The notes under the pieces were generated by a model. The model was not told where the DNA came from, made no database searches, and worked only from the letters and a program-made list of their open reading frames with translations. A stretch of DNA of 29,204 nt from CAINDZ01 sp964399195 (GTDB lineage Bacteria > Krumholzibacteriota > Krumholzibacteriia > LZORAL124-64-63), in NCBI GenBank assembly GCA_964399195.1, contig CAYNPY010000044.1:1-29204 (forward strand), given 5' to 3'. Below are positions 7,257-15,706 of the stretch, piece by piece (the first letter of the stretch is position 1; each line of letters starts with the position of its first letter). The position numbers were made by a program, and so were the translations under genes.

Positions 7257-9242
7257 TTGTCCTCGACCATCGAGAGGGACCCGACGTCGCCGGCCGACGC
7301 GCCGCAGCCCGTTCTGGCGCGCGAGCACGCCGAACTGCTGGCCGCGCTGGACCGCATGCTGACGGTCGGCTCGTACTACCCGCCCGGCCATGAAAAATAC
7401 CGCGAGGTGGCCAAGGCCGCCCATCGGGCCGTCGTGCTCGCGGCCGGGCCGCAGGGCGTGGTGGCGATCGAGGTGACCGAGACCGGGCTGGCGCTGGGCG
7501 CGTCGTTCGCGCCGGCGGACGGGCGCGAAGCGAAGCGTCTGCACAAGCTGCTGCTGCCGCTGGACGTCGCGCTGCTGGAGATCGACCAGGACGCCTCCGC
7601 CGAGGACCTGCACGCGGCGCTGCTGGCGCTCAAGAAGCAGCAGGCCGAGCTGGGCTCGTCGCGCACGTACCGCGCCATCGAGGTCACGGGCCTGCCGGCC
7701 AGCGTGCGGGTGACCAGCCGCCAGCTCTACGTCAAGATGCGGCACAAGCTGGTCGGCAGCGGCGGCACGCGGCCGAACGTCGACGCCTTCGACCCCAACT
7801 CGATCCCCGACGCGATGCTGGTGGCGACGCCGGACGGCCAGCGGCTGGAGCGCGAGTTCCTGGCCGTCGTGCGCGGCATCATGACCGGCGCCGACCCGCA
7901 GAAGCTGCAGAAGCTGCACGAGACGCCCATCGACCGCATCTCGCAGGTGCTGGGCGAGTGGATCCCCGACGCGGCGATCCGGGCGATGAAGGACATCATC
8001 GACCGCCTGGCCGAGACCAACTCCGACCCGATGGTGCTGGAGGCGCTGGTGGGCCACGCCGCCAAGGCGCTGGAGCTGACCGGCGACAGCGCAATGGTGG
8101 AACTGGCCTTCGAGCGCCTGCGCGTCGAGCGCGAGGTCAAGGGCGAGTCGCGCCCGCTGCTGGAGAACCGGCCGCGCCCGCGCGGCGTCAAGCGCTCGCC
8201 GGTCGTCTACACGATGACGCGCGCGCAGCTGGGCGCGCTGATCGACGAAGTGTCGGCCGCGGTCCGCCCCATCGAGGATCTGGACGCCCAGACGAACGCC
8301 GACTGCCTGGGCATCTGCTACCAGATCCTGGCCACGGCGCCGTCGCCCGAGCTGGCGGAGCAGGTGACCGGGCTGATGAAGGCGCTGGTCGCCGACGACC
8401 GCTGCTCGCTGCACGACCTGGAAGTGGCGCGCGACGCCCTGCGGTCGGCGTTCCGGCAGGGCTGGAACGAGCACACGCCCGCGCTGGCCCGCGCGCTGCT
8501 GGAGCCGATGCGCCTGCTGCGCCCGGAGAAGCTGGGCTGGCTGTGGCTGGCGGTGTGGGAAGGCCTGCTGGAGCCGGCGCACCGCGAGGCCGCCTGGCCG
8601 TTCCTGGTCAACGACCTGCTGCTGGGGCTGGAGTGGGAGGACCCGACGGCCAAGCTGCAGTTGTTCGGCGAGCTGACCGACCTGGACGTCTGCGATCGCC
8701 TGGACCTGCTGGCGCGGCTGGAGACGCTGCCGGCGCTGCTCGAGAAGAAGATCGACGACAGCTTCTTCGCCGCGCCGGCCCCGCTCCTGTACCCGGTGTA
8801 CCGCCTGCTGCTGCGCTCGTCGCTGAGCGAGGAGCTGGGGCCGCGGCTGCTGGCGCGCCTGGCCGAGCAGGACGCGCACCCGCTGGTCAGCCACCTGCTG
8901 GCCTGCCTGGGCCACTGGGATCGCGGCCACCTGCGCCTGTACCAGGCCATGCTGGACCAGGGCACGGCCGAGCGCGTGACCCCCGCGCTGGCCGACCAGG
9001 CCGGACGCTACCTGCGCGCCATCATCACGCGGCTCGACGACGAGGAACTGACGCAGCCGTGGGTGCCGGGCGCCATCGAATGGCTGAGCCGCCTGCGCGC
9101 GGGCGGGGCGACGGAGATCCTGCGCGACATCGTCCAGGAACGGCGCTGGCTGTTCATCCCGGTGTGGCCGGCCGCCGCGCGCGAGGCCGCGCGCGCCGCC
9201 CTCGAAAGCCTCGAACAGCACGGGCAGGAGCGGAAGCCGTGA
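7257..9242 (+). CDS. Unknown 661-aa helical protein upstream of HD-GYP gene
   Basis: Start TTG at 7257 with GGGGAGGGG about 5 nt upstream. No signal peptide or membrane segment is seen. The N-terminal 170 residues look alpha/beta (LTVGSYYPPGHEKYREVAKAAHRAV, VVAIEVTETGLALG) and may resemble N-terminal regions of HD-GYP-associated proteins. The rest is Leu/Ala/Glu-rich helical repeats, possibly HEAT/ARM-like (for example LDLLARLETLPALLEKKIDD, LLARLAEQDAHPLVSHLLACLGHWD). The stop overlaps the GTG of the HD-GYP gene (GTGA, 9239-9242), so the two products are probably made in balance and may interact. I do not recognise a named family. A short AT-rich patch at 7181-7197 in the divergent spacer is the likely promoter area. 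Confidence 0.8.
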   Translation: MSSTIERDPTSPADAPQPVLAREHAELLAALDRMLTVGSYYPPGHEKYREVAKAAHRAVVLAAGPQGVVAIEVTETGLALGASFAPADGREAKRLHKLLLPLDVALLEIDQDASAEDLHAALLALKKQQAELGSSRTYRAIEVTGLPASVRVTSRQLYVKMRHKLVGSGGTRPNVDAFDPNSIPDAMLVATPDGQRLEREFLAVVRGIMTGADPQKLQKLHETPIDRISQVLGEWIPDAAIRAMKDIIDRLAETNSDPMVLEALVGHAAKALELTGDSAMVELAFERLRVEREVKGESRPLLENRPRPRGVKRSPVVYTMTRAQLGALIDEVSAAVRPIEDLDAQTNADCLGICYQILATAPSPELAEQVTGLMKALVADDRCSLHDLEVARDALRSAFRQGWNEHTPALARALLEPMRLLRPEKLGWLWLAVWEGLLEPAHREAAWPFLVNDLLLGLEWEDPTAKLQLFGELTDLDVCDRLDLLARLETLPALLEKKIDDSFFAAPAPLLYPVYRLLLRSSLSEELGPRLLARLAEQDAHPLVSHLLACLGHWDRGHLRLYQAMLDQGTAERVTPALADQAGRYLRAIITRLDDEELTQPWVPGAIEWLSRLRAGGATEILRDIVQERRWLFIPVWPAAAREAARAALESLEQHGQERKP

Positions 9243-10762
9243 GCGCCTCCTTCAGCGATCTGATCATCCTGCTGTCCAGCGGCATCAACCAGCGCCGGCT
9301 GTACTTCGACGCGCACCCGAAGGTGCGGTCACTGGGGCAGGACTTCACCGCCAAGCTGGAGCAGCGCCTGCGCGAATCCGGCGAGACGGCCTTCTTCTTC
9401 GGCGTGCTGAACGGCAAGTTCATCCGCGATGGCCGCTTCCTGGTGGGGCCGTCCATCGCCGGGCGCAGCCTGATCGAGTTCGCCGAGCGCCTGGGCTGCG
9501 GCGGCTTCCTCTTCCAGCAGCACGTGACCGCCGACGAGGTGGCGGCGTTCTTCAGGCTCGCGGCCGCTCTGCGCGAGCGCACCGGGTCGCTGGACGAGTC
9601 GATGGCTATGCTGCGCGGTGAAGGCATCCGGCTGATCGAGCTCACGCCGCACTTCCGCCAGGCGGACCCGAACCGCCCGCAGGACCAGGTAGATTTCTCG
9701 ACGGTGGACCCTTCCTTGATCCAGTTCGACTTCACCGAGGACGAGGAGGACGGCGAGGGCGGCATGGGCCGCTCGATCCAGAACGACCTGGCGCCGCTGC
9801 TGCCCATCTTCCAGTCCATGTACGAGACGGTGGCGGGCAACCAGGCCGTGGTGGGGCGCGACGGCGAGCTGGACCTGACGCGCACGCAGACGGTGAGCGA
9901 GCAGCTGCAGGTGGCGGCCGACCGCAACACGATGGACATCATGAACCTGATGCGCTACCCCGACTACGACAGCTACACCGTCGGGCACTCGGTGCGCGTG
10001 TCGACGCTGGCGCTGACGGTGGGGCGCGAGATGGGCTGGCCCGAGCACCGCCTGGGCGAGCTGGCCACGGCCGGCCTGCTGCACGACCTGGGCAAGGCCA
10101 AGGTGCCGGACGAGATCCTCTACAAGCCCGGCAAGCTGGACGCCGAGGAGCGCAGGCTGGCCGAATCGCACGCCGAGATCGGCGCGCGCCTGCTGCTGGG
10201 CCGCGAGGACGTCAGCCCGCTGGTCGTGGCCGGCGCCTGGGGCCACCACATCCGCCACGACGGCGGCGGGTACCCCAAGACGCCGCCCTGGGCCGTGCAC
10301 AGCCCCATCGCCTCGCTGATCCAGATCTGCGACGTCTTCGAGGCGCTGACCGCGGCGCGCCCCTACAAGAACCCGATGCCGCCGCGCCGCGCCTTCGAGA
10401 TCATCCTCAAGGACCGCACCGCCTTCCACCCGAACGCCGTCATGGCCCTGGTGCGCGCGGTGGGCCTGTACCCGCCCGGCAGCGACGTCGTGCTCAGCGA
10501 CGGCAGTCGAGGCTACGTCACCGCGCGCGGCTCGAAGTGGGACAGCCCGCTGGTGCGCATCACGAAGGACAAGACCGGCCGCCGTCTGGAGCGCGACGAC
10601 CAGTTCCTGATCGACCTGTCCGACAATCGCAAACTCGAGGTCGCGGACTTCCTGTCGGTGAACATCGACCCCGAAGGCAAGCCCGTGGCCGGCGCGCCGG
10701 ACGAGGCGCCCGAGGGCGAGGCGAAGTCGGTGGACGAGTTGCTTTCCGACGCGCGGATCTGA
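9239..10762 (+). CDS. HD-GYP domain cyclic-di-GMP phosphodiesterase-like protein
   Basis: 507 aa from a GTG that overlaps the previous stop. The C-terminal HD-GYP domain (about residues 225-400) has His250, the HD pair at 282-283 (LLHDLGKAKVP), His311, HH at 336-337, GYP at 344-346 (HDGGGYP) and Asp365 (ICDVFEALTAARPY). All metal ligands and the GYP signature appear intact, so hydrolysis of c-di-GMP is plausible. The N-terminal 220 residues are an unrecognised, cytoplasmic-looking region rather than a receiver domain, with an acidic linker (FTEDEEDGEGG). A tail of about 100 residues follows the HD-GYP domain. The upstream 661-aa protein is the probable partner or input. Confidence 0.9.
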   Translation: MSASFSDLIILLSSGINQRRLYFDAHPKVRSLGQDFTAKLEQRLRESGETAFFFGVLNGKFIRDGRFLVGPSIAGRSLIEFAERLGCGGFLFQQHVTADEVAAFFRLAAALRERTGSLDESMAMLRGEGIRLIELTPHFRQADPNRPQDQVDFSTVDPSLIQFDFTEDEEDGEGGMGRSIQNDLAPLLPIFQSMYETVAGNQAVVGRDGELDLTRTQTVSEQLQVAADRNTMDIMNLMRYPDYDSYTVGHSVRVSTLALTVGREMGWPEHRLGELATAGLLHDLGKAKVPDEILYKPGKLDAEERRLAESHAEIGARLLLGREDVSPLVVAGAWGHHIRHDGGGYPKTPPWAVHSPIASLIQICDVFEALTAARPYKNPMPPRRAFEIILKDRTAFHPNAVMALVRAVGLYPPGSDVVLSDGSRGYVTARGSKWDSPLVRITKDKTGRRLERDDQFLIDLSDNRKLEVADFLSVNIDPEGKPVAGAPDEAPEGEAKSVDELLSDARI

Positions 10763-10774
10763 CGGCCCCTCGCC

Positions 10775-11938
10775 TCACCGGTCCGCGAGCTCCCGCCGCA
10801 CCTCCGCCGCCATGCGGAGCACCAGGTTGTCGGTCGCATGCGCCAGCAGCGAGTCGACGTACGCGCGCACCGGTCCTCGCGGCTCCGGCAGGTAGCGCAG
10901 CAGGTGCACGCCCATGAAGAGGCTCTCGCCGGGCATCTCGGCCAGCGAGGCGATGAAGGCCTCGACGCCGGCGCCGGCATCTGCCGGCGCCAGCTCGCGG
11001 CCGCGCGCCATCATCACCGCGCGGGCGGCGGCGCGCGGGCTCTCCCGCGGGTCGGCGAAGCCGCGGCGCACGACGGCGGCCAGCTCGGCCGGGGCCGCCA
11101 GGCGGCCGAGGGCGCGAACGGCGGCGGCGCGCTGCTGCTCCCCGTCGGCGCCCAGGAGGCCGCGGGCCAGATCGGCCAGCGCCGCAGCCAGCGCGGTCGA
11201 GTCGGCGTGGGCCGCGAAGACCGGCAGCGCGGCGTCGGGCGCCGCCACGACCAGGGCCGCCACGGAGAGCCCGAACGGGTCGTGCGCCCCGTACTCGCCG
11301 GTCAGCAGCGAGGCCGCCAGATGCCTCGCCTCGACGTTGTCGATCCCCATCCACTCCAGCAGGCCGCCCCGGTCCAGAGCCGGCCAGTCGAGGCCCGGCG
11401 CGATCGGCGCGGGCGCCGGCAGCAGGTAGCGGGCCGCCATCGCGTTCTGCAGCAGATCGTCGCCCGAGCAGAGCCCGGTCCAGGGACGCCCGTTGCGAAA
11501 GTGGCAGAGCACCAGGTAGCGCTGGCCGAGCGTGAAGCTGCGGCCGCAGCTCGCGCCGTCGGCTGACGTCAGCACGGTCAGCGTGTCGGTGTCGACGCCT
11601 TTCCACGCCAGTTCCACCGTGAACGCGTAGTGGATCGGGTCGGCGGAGGAGCGGATCGCGGCGCCGGCGTTCGGGTCATGCCGGGCGGTGGGCGTGCCGA
11701 CGAAGGCCACGTCGGCGCGGGCGAAGAGCTCGGTGATGGGGGCGGTCCCGCAGGTGCAGGCGCGCGAGGGCGCGGCCGTGGTCAGGAGTGCCGCGGACAC
11801 GAGCAGCGCGAAGGCGAGGACTTGCGCCGGCGCAAGTCGCGGATTCGGCTCTGCGCCATGGGATCCCCGGCGGGAATGAGCCGTGTTTCGGAACCGTGCG
11901 CGCACCATTTGGGAAGGGCCAGACGTTGGCTCTCTCAT
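10775..11938 (-). CDS. Secreted NTR/TIMP-like and HEAT-repeat protein
   Basis: 387 aa from the ATG at 11938, chosen because it overlaps the stop of the upstream beta-helix gene (ATGA). A long basic N-terminus is followed by a hydrophobic stretch (about residues 39-58), then Cys61-x-Cys63 of the mature protein: CTCG, ELFARADVAFVGTP, a Cys in SADGASCG, YLVLCHF and LCSGDD. This is the pattern of bacterial netrin/TIMP-like (NTR) domains. The second half (about 200-387) is Ala-rich helical repeats of HEAT type (AAAVRALGRLAAPAELAAVVRRGFADPRESPRAAA in outline). The P1 palindrome at 11822-11835 encodes LAPAQ just before the signal-peptide core, so the original N-terminus may have been altered. It ends 12 bp from the convergent HD-GYP stop. 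Function unknown. Confidence 0.78.
   Translation of the reverse strand: MREPTSGPSQMVRARFRNTAHSRRGSHGAEPNPRLAPAQVLAFALLVSAALLTTAAPSRACTCGTAPITELFARADVAFVGTPTARHDPNAGAAIRSSADPIHYAFTVELAWKGVDTDTLTVLTSADGASCGRSFTLGQRYLVLCHFRNGRPWTGLCSGDDLLQNAMAARYLLPAPAPIAPGLDWPALDRGGLLEWMGIDNVEARHLAASLLTGEYGAHDPFGLSVAALVVAAPDAALPVFAAHADSTALAAALADLARGLLGADGEQQRAAAVRALGRLAAPAELAAVVRRGFADPRESPRAAARAVMMARGRELAPADAGAGVEAFIASLAEMPGESLFMGVHLLRYLPEPRGPVRAYVDSLLAHATDNLVLRMAAEVRRELADR
11822..11835. repeat. P1 palindrome, copy 4 (in signal-peptide coding region)
   Basis: Exact core; with flanks GACTTGCGCCGGCGCAAGTC (11819-11838) it is a 20-bp perfect palindrome. Read on the minus strand it encodes LAPAQ immediately before the hydrophobic core of the NTR/HEAT protein's signal peptide. 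Confidence 0.9.
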
Positions 11939-13089
11939 CGGAAACCGGCCTTGAGATCCCCCCACGTTGTCGACTCTGTCGGCACGGGCTGACCCAGGAA
12001 CGGCTCGTACAATACCTTTGCATACACCCCAAGGTCATCATGATTGTCGATGATCCAGCCGGCGATCGTAGCGGACGAGTCCGTACCCCAGTAGTTGTTG
12101 GTGAGATCAAAGGTCTGGAGTGGAGGGTTCAGATAGGTGTCGAGCAGTATTGTGGGTCCGCCGGCGTTCAAAACATGGCAACCATGCAGTTCCATGACAC
12201 CTCTGGATGAGTGGATCGTGGCCCACCAGCCGCCGGAGAGCACATTGTCCCAGCCCATGACCGCAGCCCCGGCGCGGAGCCGGAGATTGATGCCGCTGCC
12301 GCTGATGCGATTGCCGATCAGAGTCACTGCCGACCCCGTGATGACGTTAAGGCCGACGTTTGTCTGGTCCGTAAAGGTGCTATTCAGAACGCTCCCTGTC
12401 GAACTGCTCTCGAACTGGCAGCCAACCACGCTTCGATCGAAGCTGCAATCGGTGACGGTTACGCCCGCGGTGCGCACAAATGTTGCCCGGCACGCTCTGA
12501 ACTCGCATCGCGAAACCAACAGATCGCGTGCCGGATCCCAGCTGACTACCCCATGGTTCAGATCCTCGAACAGGCAGTCCTCGATCACCGTGCCCAATTC
12601 GCTCGACGACGTGATTCCCGCTGAACATCCACGCGACCGAACTCGCCGTGCTTCCAGCGTACCCCCCTCAGTACGATAGATCCCATGGAACACGTTCTCC
12701 ATCGCAAGGTCCTCGACCACGAGTCTATTCACAAGCGGCGTGGTGCATATCACCTTTGGCTGATCCGGTCCGCCGCCCAGCGTGGTCGGCCACCCGACAA
12801 CGGTCTGGTCAGCTCCGGATCCGATGATCGTCAATTCGCTCACCGTTACCGCAACGAAGACATCGAATGTCCACTTCTCCGCAGAGCCGACCGGGAACGA
12901 TGAGAACGGCCGCTTCTCCTCGAATCTCCCCGGCCCGATCCTGATCGTGTCCCCGGCAGCCGCGCGATCGACGGCATCCTGGATGACGGTGTAGTCCCCG
13001 GTGCCGTCCTTGCGCACATGCCAGGTCCGCGCGTCGGCGCCATGGGCGCCCAGCACCAACAGAAGAGCAGCCAACACGGCTCTGCTCAT
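11935..13089 (-). CDS. Secreted right-handed parallel beta-helix protein, paralogue 1
   Basis: 384 aa. The start is the ATG at 13089 (MSRAVLAALLLVLGAHGADA), a clear signal peptide. The mature part opens with WHVRKDGTGDYTVIQDAV and GDTIRIGPGRF, typical of pectate-lyase-like/NosD-like parallel beta-helices, followed by coils of Val/Leu/Asn-rich short strands (LVVEDLAMENV, VTDCSF, VLNSTFTDQTNVGLNV). The end is NNYWGTDSSATIAGWIIDN, a short tail, then WGDLKAGFR-stop. It is a clear paralogue of the protein at 22008-23165, sharing the opening, the NNxWGT block and the C-terminal motif. No catalytic assignment is possible. It starts 60 bp after the propeller gene and overlaps the next gene by ATGA. 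Confidence 0.87.
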   Translation of the reverse strand: MSRAVLAALLLVLGAHGADARTWHVRKDGTGDYTVIQDAVDRAAAGDTIRIGPGRFEEKRPFSSFPVGSAEKWTFDVFVAVTVSELTIIGSGADQTVVGWPTTLGGGPDQPKVICTTPLVNRLVVEDLAMENVFHGIYRTEGGTLEARRVRSRGCSAGITSSSELGTVIEDCLFEDLNHGVVSWDPARDLLVSRCEFRACRATFVRTAGVTVTDCSFDRSVVGCQFESSSTGSVLNSTFTDQTNVGLNVITGSAVTLIGNRISGSGINLRLRAGAAVMGWDNVLSGGWWATIHSSRGVMELHGCHVLNAGGPTILLDTYLNPPLQTFDLTNNYWGTDSSATIAGWIIDNHDDLGVYAKVLYEPFLGQPVPTESTTWGDLKAGFR

Positions 13090-13149
13090 GATCACACCCA
13101 CCGGATTCGGGGCGGGGCCGCCTGGGCGATCCCGCCCCAGGTCCAGCAA

Positions 13150-15579
13150 CTACCGAACCAACGCCAGCCGCTGGGTCATGACGACACCATCGGCCTTCAT
13201 CTGGGCGAAGTAGATCCCGCTCGGGCACGCCCGTCCGCGCGCGTCCACCCCGGCCCACTCCACGACGTGCAGGCCCGCCGCGTGTTCGCCCTCCGCGAGC
13301 GTAACCACGTGCTGGCCGCGCAGGTTGTACACGGCCAGGCGGACCGGCCCGCGCTCGGCGATCTCGTACCGGATCGTGGCTGTTGGATTGAACGGGTTCG
13401 GGAACGGCGCCTCGAGGCGCGCGCGCGCCGAACCGGCGGCAATGGGCGCGGCGGCGGCTGTCGGAAGGTGCCAGATGCCGAAGCGGGCAGCGGGCACGAC
13501 GCCCGTCCGCGCAAAGGCGCCGCCGACGCACAAATCGTCACCCGCGATCGCCAAAGCCAGAACCCCGTTGTCGGTCCCTGACCCGAGCGACTTCCAGGTC
13601 GCCCCGTCCCAGCGGGCCAGATGTGACGCTGGAGCGCCGCCCGCCGTGGTGAAATCGCCGCCGGCGAAGACGTCCCCGCCGGGACCCCTCGCCAACGCAC
13701 GGACCGCGGCGTTCAGCCCGGGCGCGAAATCCGTCCACGCCGCGCCGTCCCAGCGCGCCACATGCGACGCCGGAGCTCCGCCCGCGCTGTCGAAATCGCC
13801 GCCGGCCAGCAGGACGCCGTTTTCCCCGGCCAAGAGGGCCCGCACCGGCCCGTCGACGCCGGCTGCGAGCGCGGACCAGCGCGTCCCGTCCCAGCAGGCG
13901 ATGTTGGCCGCCGGCACGACGTACTGCTCCACGAAGTCCGCCGCGAAGGTGAATTGCCCGCCGACGTAGAGCCTGTCCGCGGCATCCACGGCCAGCGCCG
14001 TGACGGGTCCATCCACGCCCCAGCCAAGTGAACGCCAGACGGTGCCGTTCCAGCTGGCGATGTGCGACGCAGCGATGTCGCCGGCGACGGTGAACTCGCC
14101 GCCGGCGTAGAGCGTGCCGTCGCCGGTGACCGCCAGTGCGTGCACGATGCCGTTGACGCCCGGACCGAGCGCCGACCAGACCGCGCCGTCCCAGCCCGCC
14201 ACGTTCGCCAGCATCGTGCCCGCCGAGCGCGTGAACTCCCCGCCGGCGTACACGACTCCGTTCGCACCTGTGGCCAGGGCATAGACCGCGCGGCCGCTGA
14301 GTCCCGCACCGGTGCCGGTCCAGCCGGTGCCGTGCCAGCGCGCGACCAAGGGCGACTGTGCCGATCCCGCCTGCCTGAACCAGCCGCCCGCGAAGACGCC
14401 GCCCCCGCCATCGACGACCAGGGCCTGCACCCAGCCGTTCAGGCCGTCGCCGAGCGCCTCCCACCCGGAACCGCTCCAGCGCGCGATCCCGCCGACCGTC
14501 GCGCCGCCGACCACGAGCCTCTCGCCGCCCTCCGTGATCAGCGCCCGCACGATGCCGCCCGGCCCATCGCCCAGCGGCGACCAGCCCGCGCCGTCCCAGC
14601 GCGCGAGGTAGGCGGGAAGCAGGCTGTCGCTGGAATCGAAATTCCCGCCCGCATAGATCAGCCCATCGGGGCCCCGCGCGATGGTCTCCACCGCCGCTTC
14701 GGGAACGAGCCCCACCTCCGAGGCGATGCCCTCGCCGAGAGGCCACCAATCGGAGCCGTCCCACCGGGCGATGCGCAGCAACTCCTGGCCGCCCGCCGAC
14801 ACGAACGCGCCGCCGGCCAGGAGATCGCCGTCGGCATCGACGCACAACGCGCGGACATCGCCATCGAGGGAGGCGGCGCCGACGGCCGTCCACTGCGCGC
14901 CGTTCCAACTGAAGAGACACCCGCTGCCGATCCCGGCGTTCGACATCGCGCCCCCGCCAGCGTAGAGCGTCCCGTCGGTTCCGATCGCCAGGGCTCTTAC
15001 CGGGCCGTTCCTGAGCGAACCGAGCCAAGTCCACGAGGCGCCATCCCAGACGGAGACGGCCGAGGCCGCGGGAACGCCCCAGCCGGGATCGTCCCCGCCC
15101 GCAAAGAGCCGCCCGTCGCTGCCGAAGGCCAGGGCGTGGACGGTGACCGTCGAGCCCGCTCCCAGGTCGCACCAGGACAGGCCGTCCCAGCGGGCGACCC
15201 GGTGCGCAGGCGCGCCTCCGGCCGTCGCGAAGGAGCCGCCCGCATACAGGCAGCCGTCCGGCCCCATCGCGAGGGCAAGCACGGTGCCGTCGAGCCCGCT
15301 CCCGAGCGCCGACCATCGGCTGCCGTCCCAGTGCGCGAGGCGGCCGACCGGCAGGCCGCCGGCGGTCGCCAGGTCGCCGCCGACATAGAAGCCTCCGCTG
15401 CCGTCGGCGACCAGACAACGAACCGCACCGGTGACGCCTTCCGGCGCAAAGCGCGCGTCCCAGCGGTCATCGCTTTCCTCGCCGACAGCCGGGCCTGCCG
15501 CCGGAATGGCGAGCAATGCGAATGCCATGGGCAGGACTCGGCGGAACGGGATCGCGAGCGCCATCCTGATCGACATCAT
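13150..15579 (-). CDS. Secreted 14-repeat beta-propeller-like protein with FlgD-like C-terminal domain
   Basis: 809 aa. A signal peptide (about residues 1-32) is followed by about 14 imperfect repeats of 45-50 residues with the pattern V-x-A-L-x(4)-D/G-x-L-Y-A-G-G-x-F, AGG, then hxARWDGxxWxxLGxG. These resemble the kelch/delta-60-type repeats of secreted propeller proteins in FCB-group bacteria. After about residue 720 comes FPNPFNPTATIRYEI, LAVYNLRGQHVVTL and PSGIYFAQMKADG, the FlgD Ig-like/C-terminal secretion-associated domain. It probably acts at the cell surface or outside the cell; binding target unknown. A 14-repeat count suits two 7-bladed propellers, which is inference. First gene of a three-gene secreted set, with an extended -10 upstream. 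Confidence 0.9.
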   Translation of the reverse strand: MMSIRMALAIPFRRVLPMAFALLAIPAAGPAVGEESDDRWDARFAPEGVTGAVRCLVADGSGGFYVGGDLATAGGLPVGRLAHWDGSRWSALGSGLDGTVLALAMGPDGCLYAGGSFATAGGAPAHRVARWDGLSWCDLGAGSTVTVHALAFGSDGRLFAGGDDPGWGVPAASAVSVWDGASWTWLGSLRNGPVRALAIGTDGTLYAGGGAMSNAGIGSGCLFSWNGAQWTAVGAASLDGDVRALCVDADGDLLAGGAFVSAGGQELLRIARWDGSDWWPLGEGIASEVGLVPEAAVETIARGPDGLIYAGGNFDSSDSLLPAYLARWDGAGWSPLGDGPGGIVRALITEGGERLVVGGATVGGIARWSGSGWEALGDGLNGWVQALVVDGGGGVFAGGWFRQAGSAQSPLVARWHGTGWTGTGAGLSGRAVYALATGANGVVYAGGEFTRSAGTMLANVAGWDGAVWSALGPGVNGIVHALAVTGDGTLYAGGEFTVAGDIAASHIASWNGTVWRSLGWGVDGPVTALAVDAADRLYVGGQFTFAADFVEQYVVPAANIACWDGTRWSALAAGVDGPVRALLAGENGVLLAGGDFDSAGGAPASHVARWDGAAWTDFAPGLNAAVRALARGPGGDVFAGGDFTTAGGAPASHLARWDGATWKSLGSGTDNGVLALAIAGDDLCVGGAFARTGVVPAARFGIWHLPTAAAAPIAAGSARARLEAPFPNPFNPTATIRYEIAERGPVRLAVYNLRGQHVVTLAEGEHAAGLHVVEWAGVDARGRACPSGIYFAQMKADGVVMTQRLALVR

Positions 15580-15618
15580 TTCGCGCCTCCGGGATCGGGT
15601 CTCATCCGGACGCGGTAC

Positions 15619-15627
15619 ATTCTAGCA
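15619..15627 (-). promoter_or_regulatory. Extended -10 promoter of the propeller gene
   Basis: On the minus strand the sequence reads TGCTAGAAT, a TGn extended -10 with hexamer TAGAAT. It is about 40 bp before the start codon at 15579 in an otherwise GC-rich spacer. No good -35 is seen, as expected for extended -10 promoters. Confidence 0.55.
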
Positions 15628-15676
15628 CATCGCGGCGGCGTGAAGGGGTGGATGCGAATTCGCTGCGAGCTGGCGC

Positions 15677-15690
15677 TTGCGCCGGCGCAA
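15677..15690. repeat. P1 palindrome, copy 5
   Basis: Exact core, 16 bp beyond the stop codon of the minus-strand exonuclease gene. Confidence 0.9.
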
Positions 15691-15706
15691 GTCGGCTGCA
15701 CCCCGC

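Noticed and set aside
6627..9221. Long minus-strand open frame of 864 codons opposite the 661-aa gene
   Set aside because: Very high GC makes antisense frames long. The translation is Arg/Gln/Ala-rich with no domain, and the plus-strand gene has a good ribosome site and coupling to HD-GYP.
13150..15579. Regular repeats suggesting a CRISPR-like or satellite array
   Set aside because: They are in-frame protein repeats of about 48 codons with divergent DNA and no conserved spacers.
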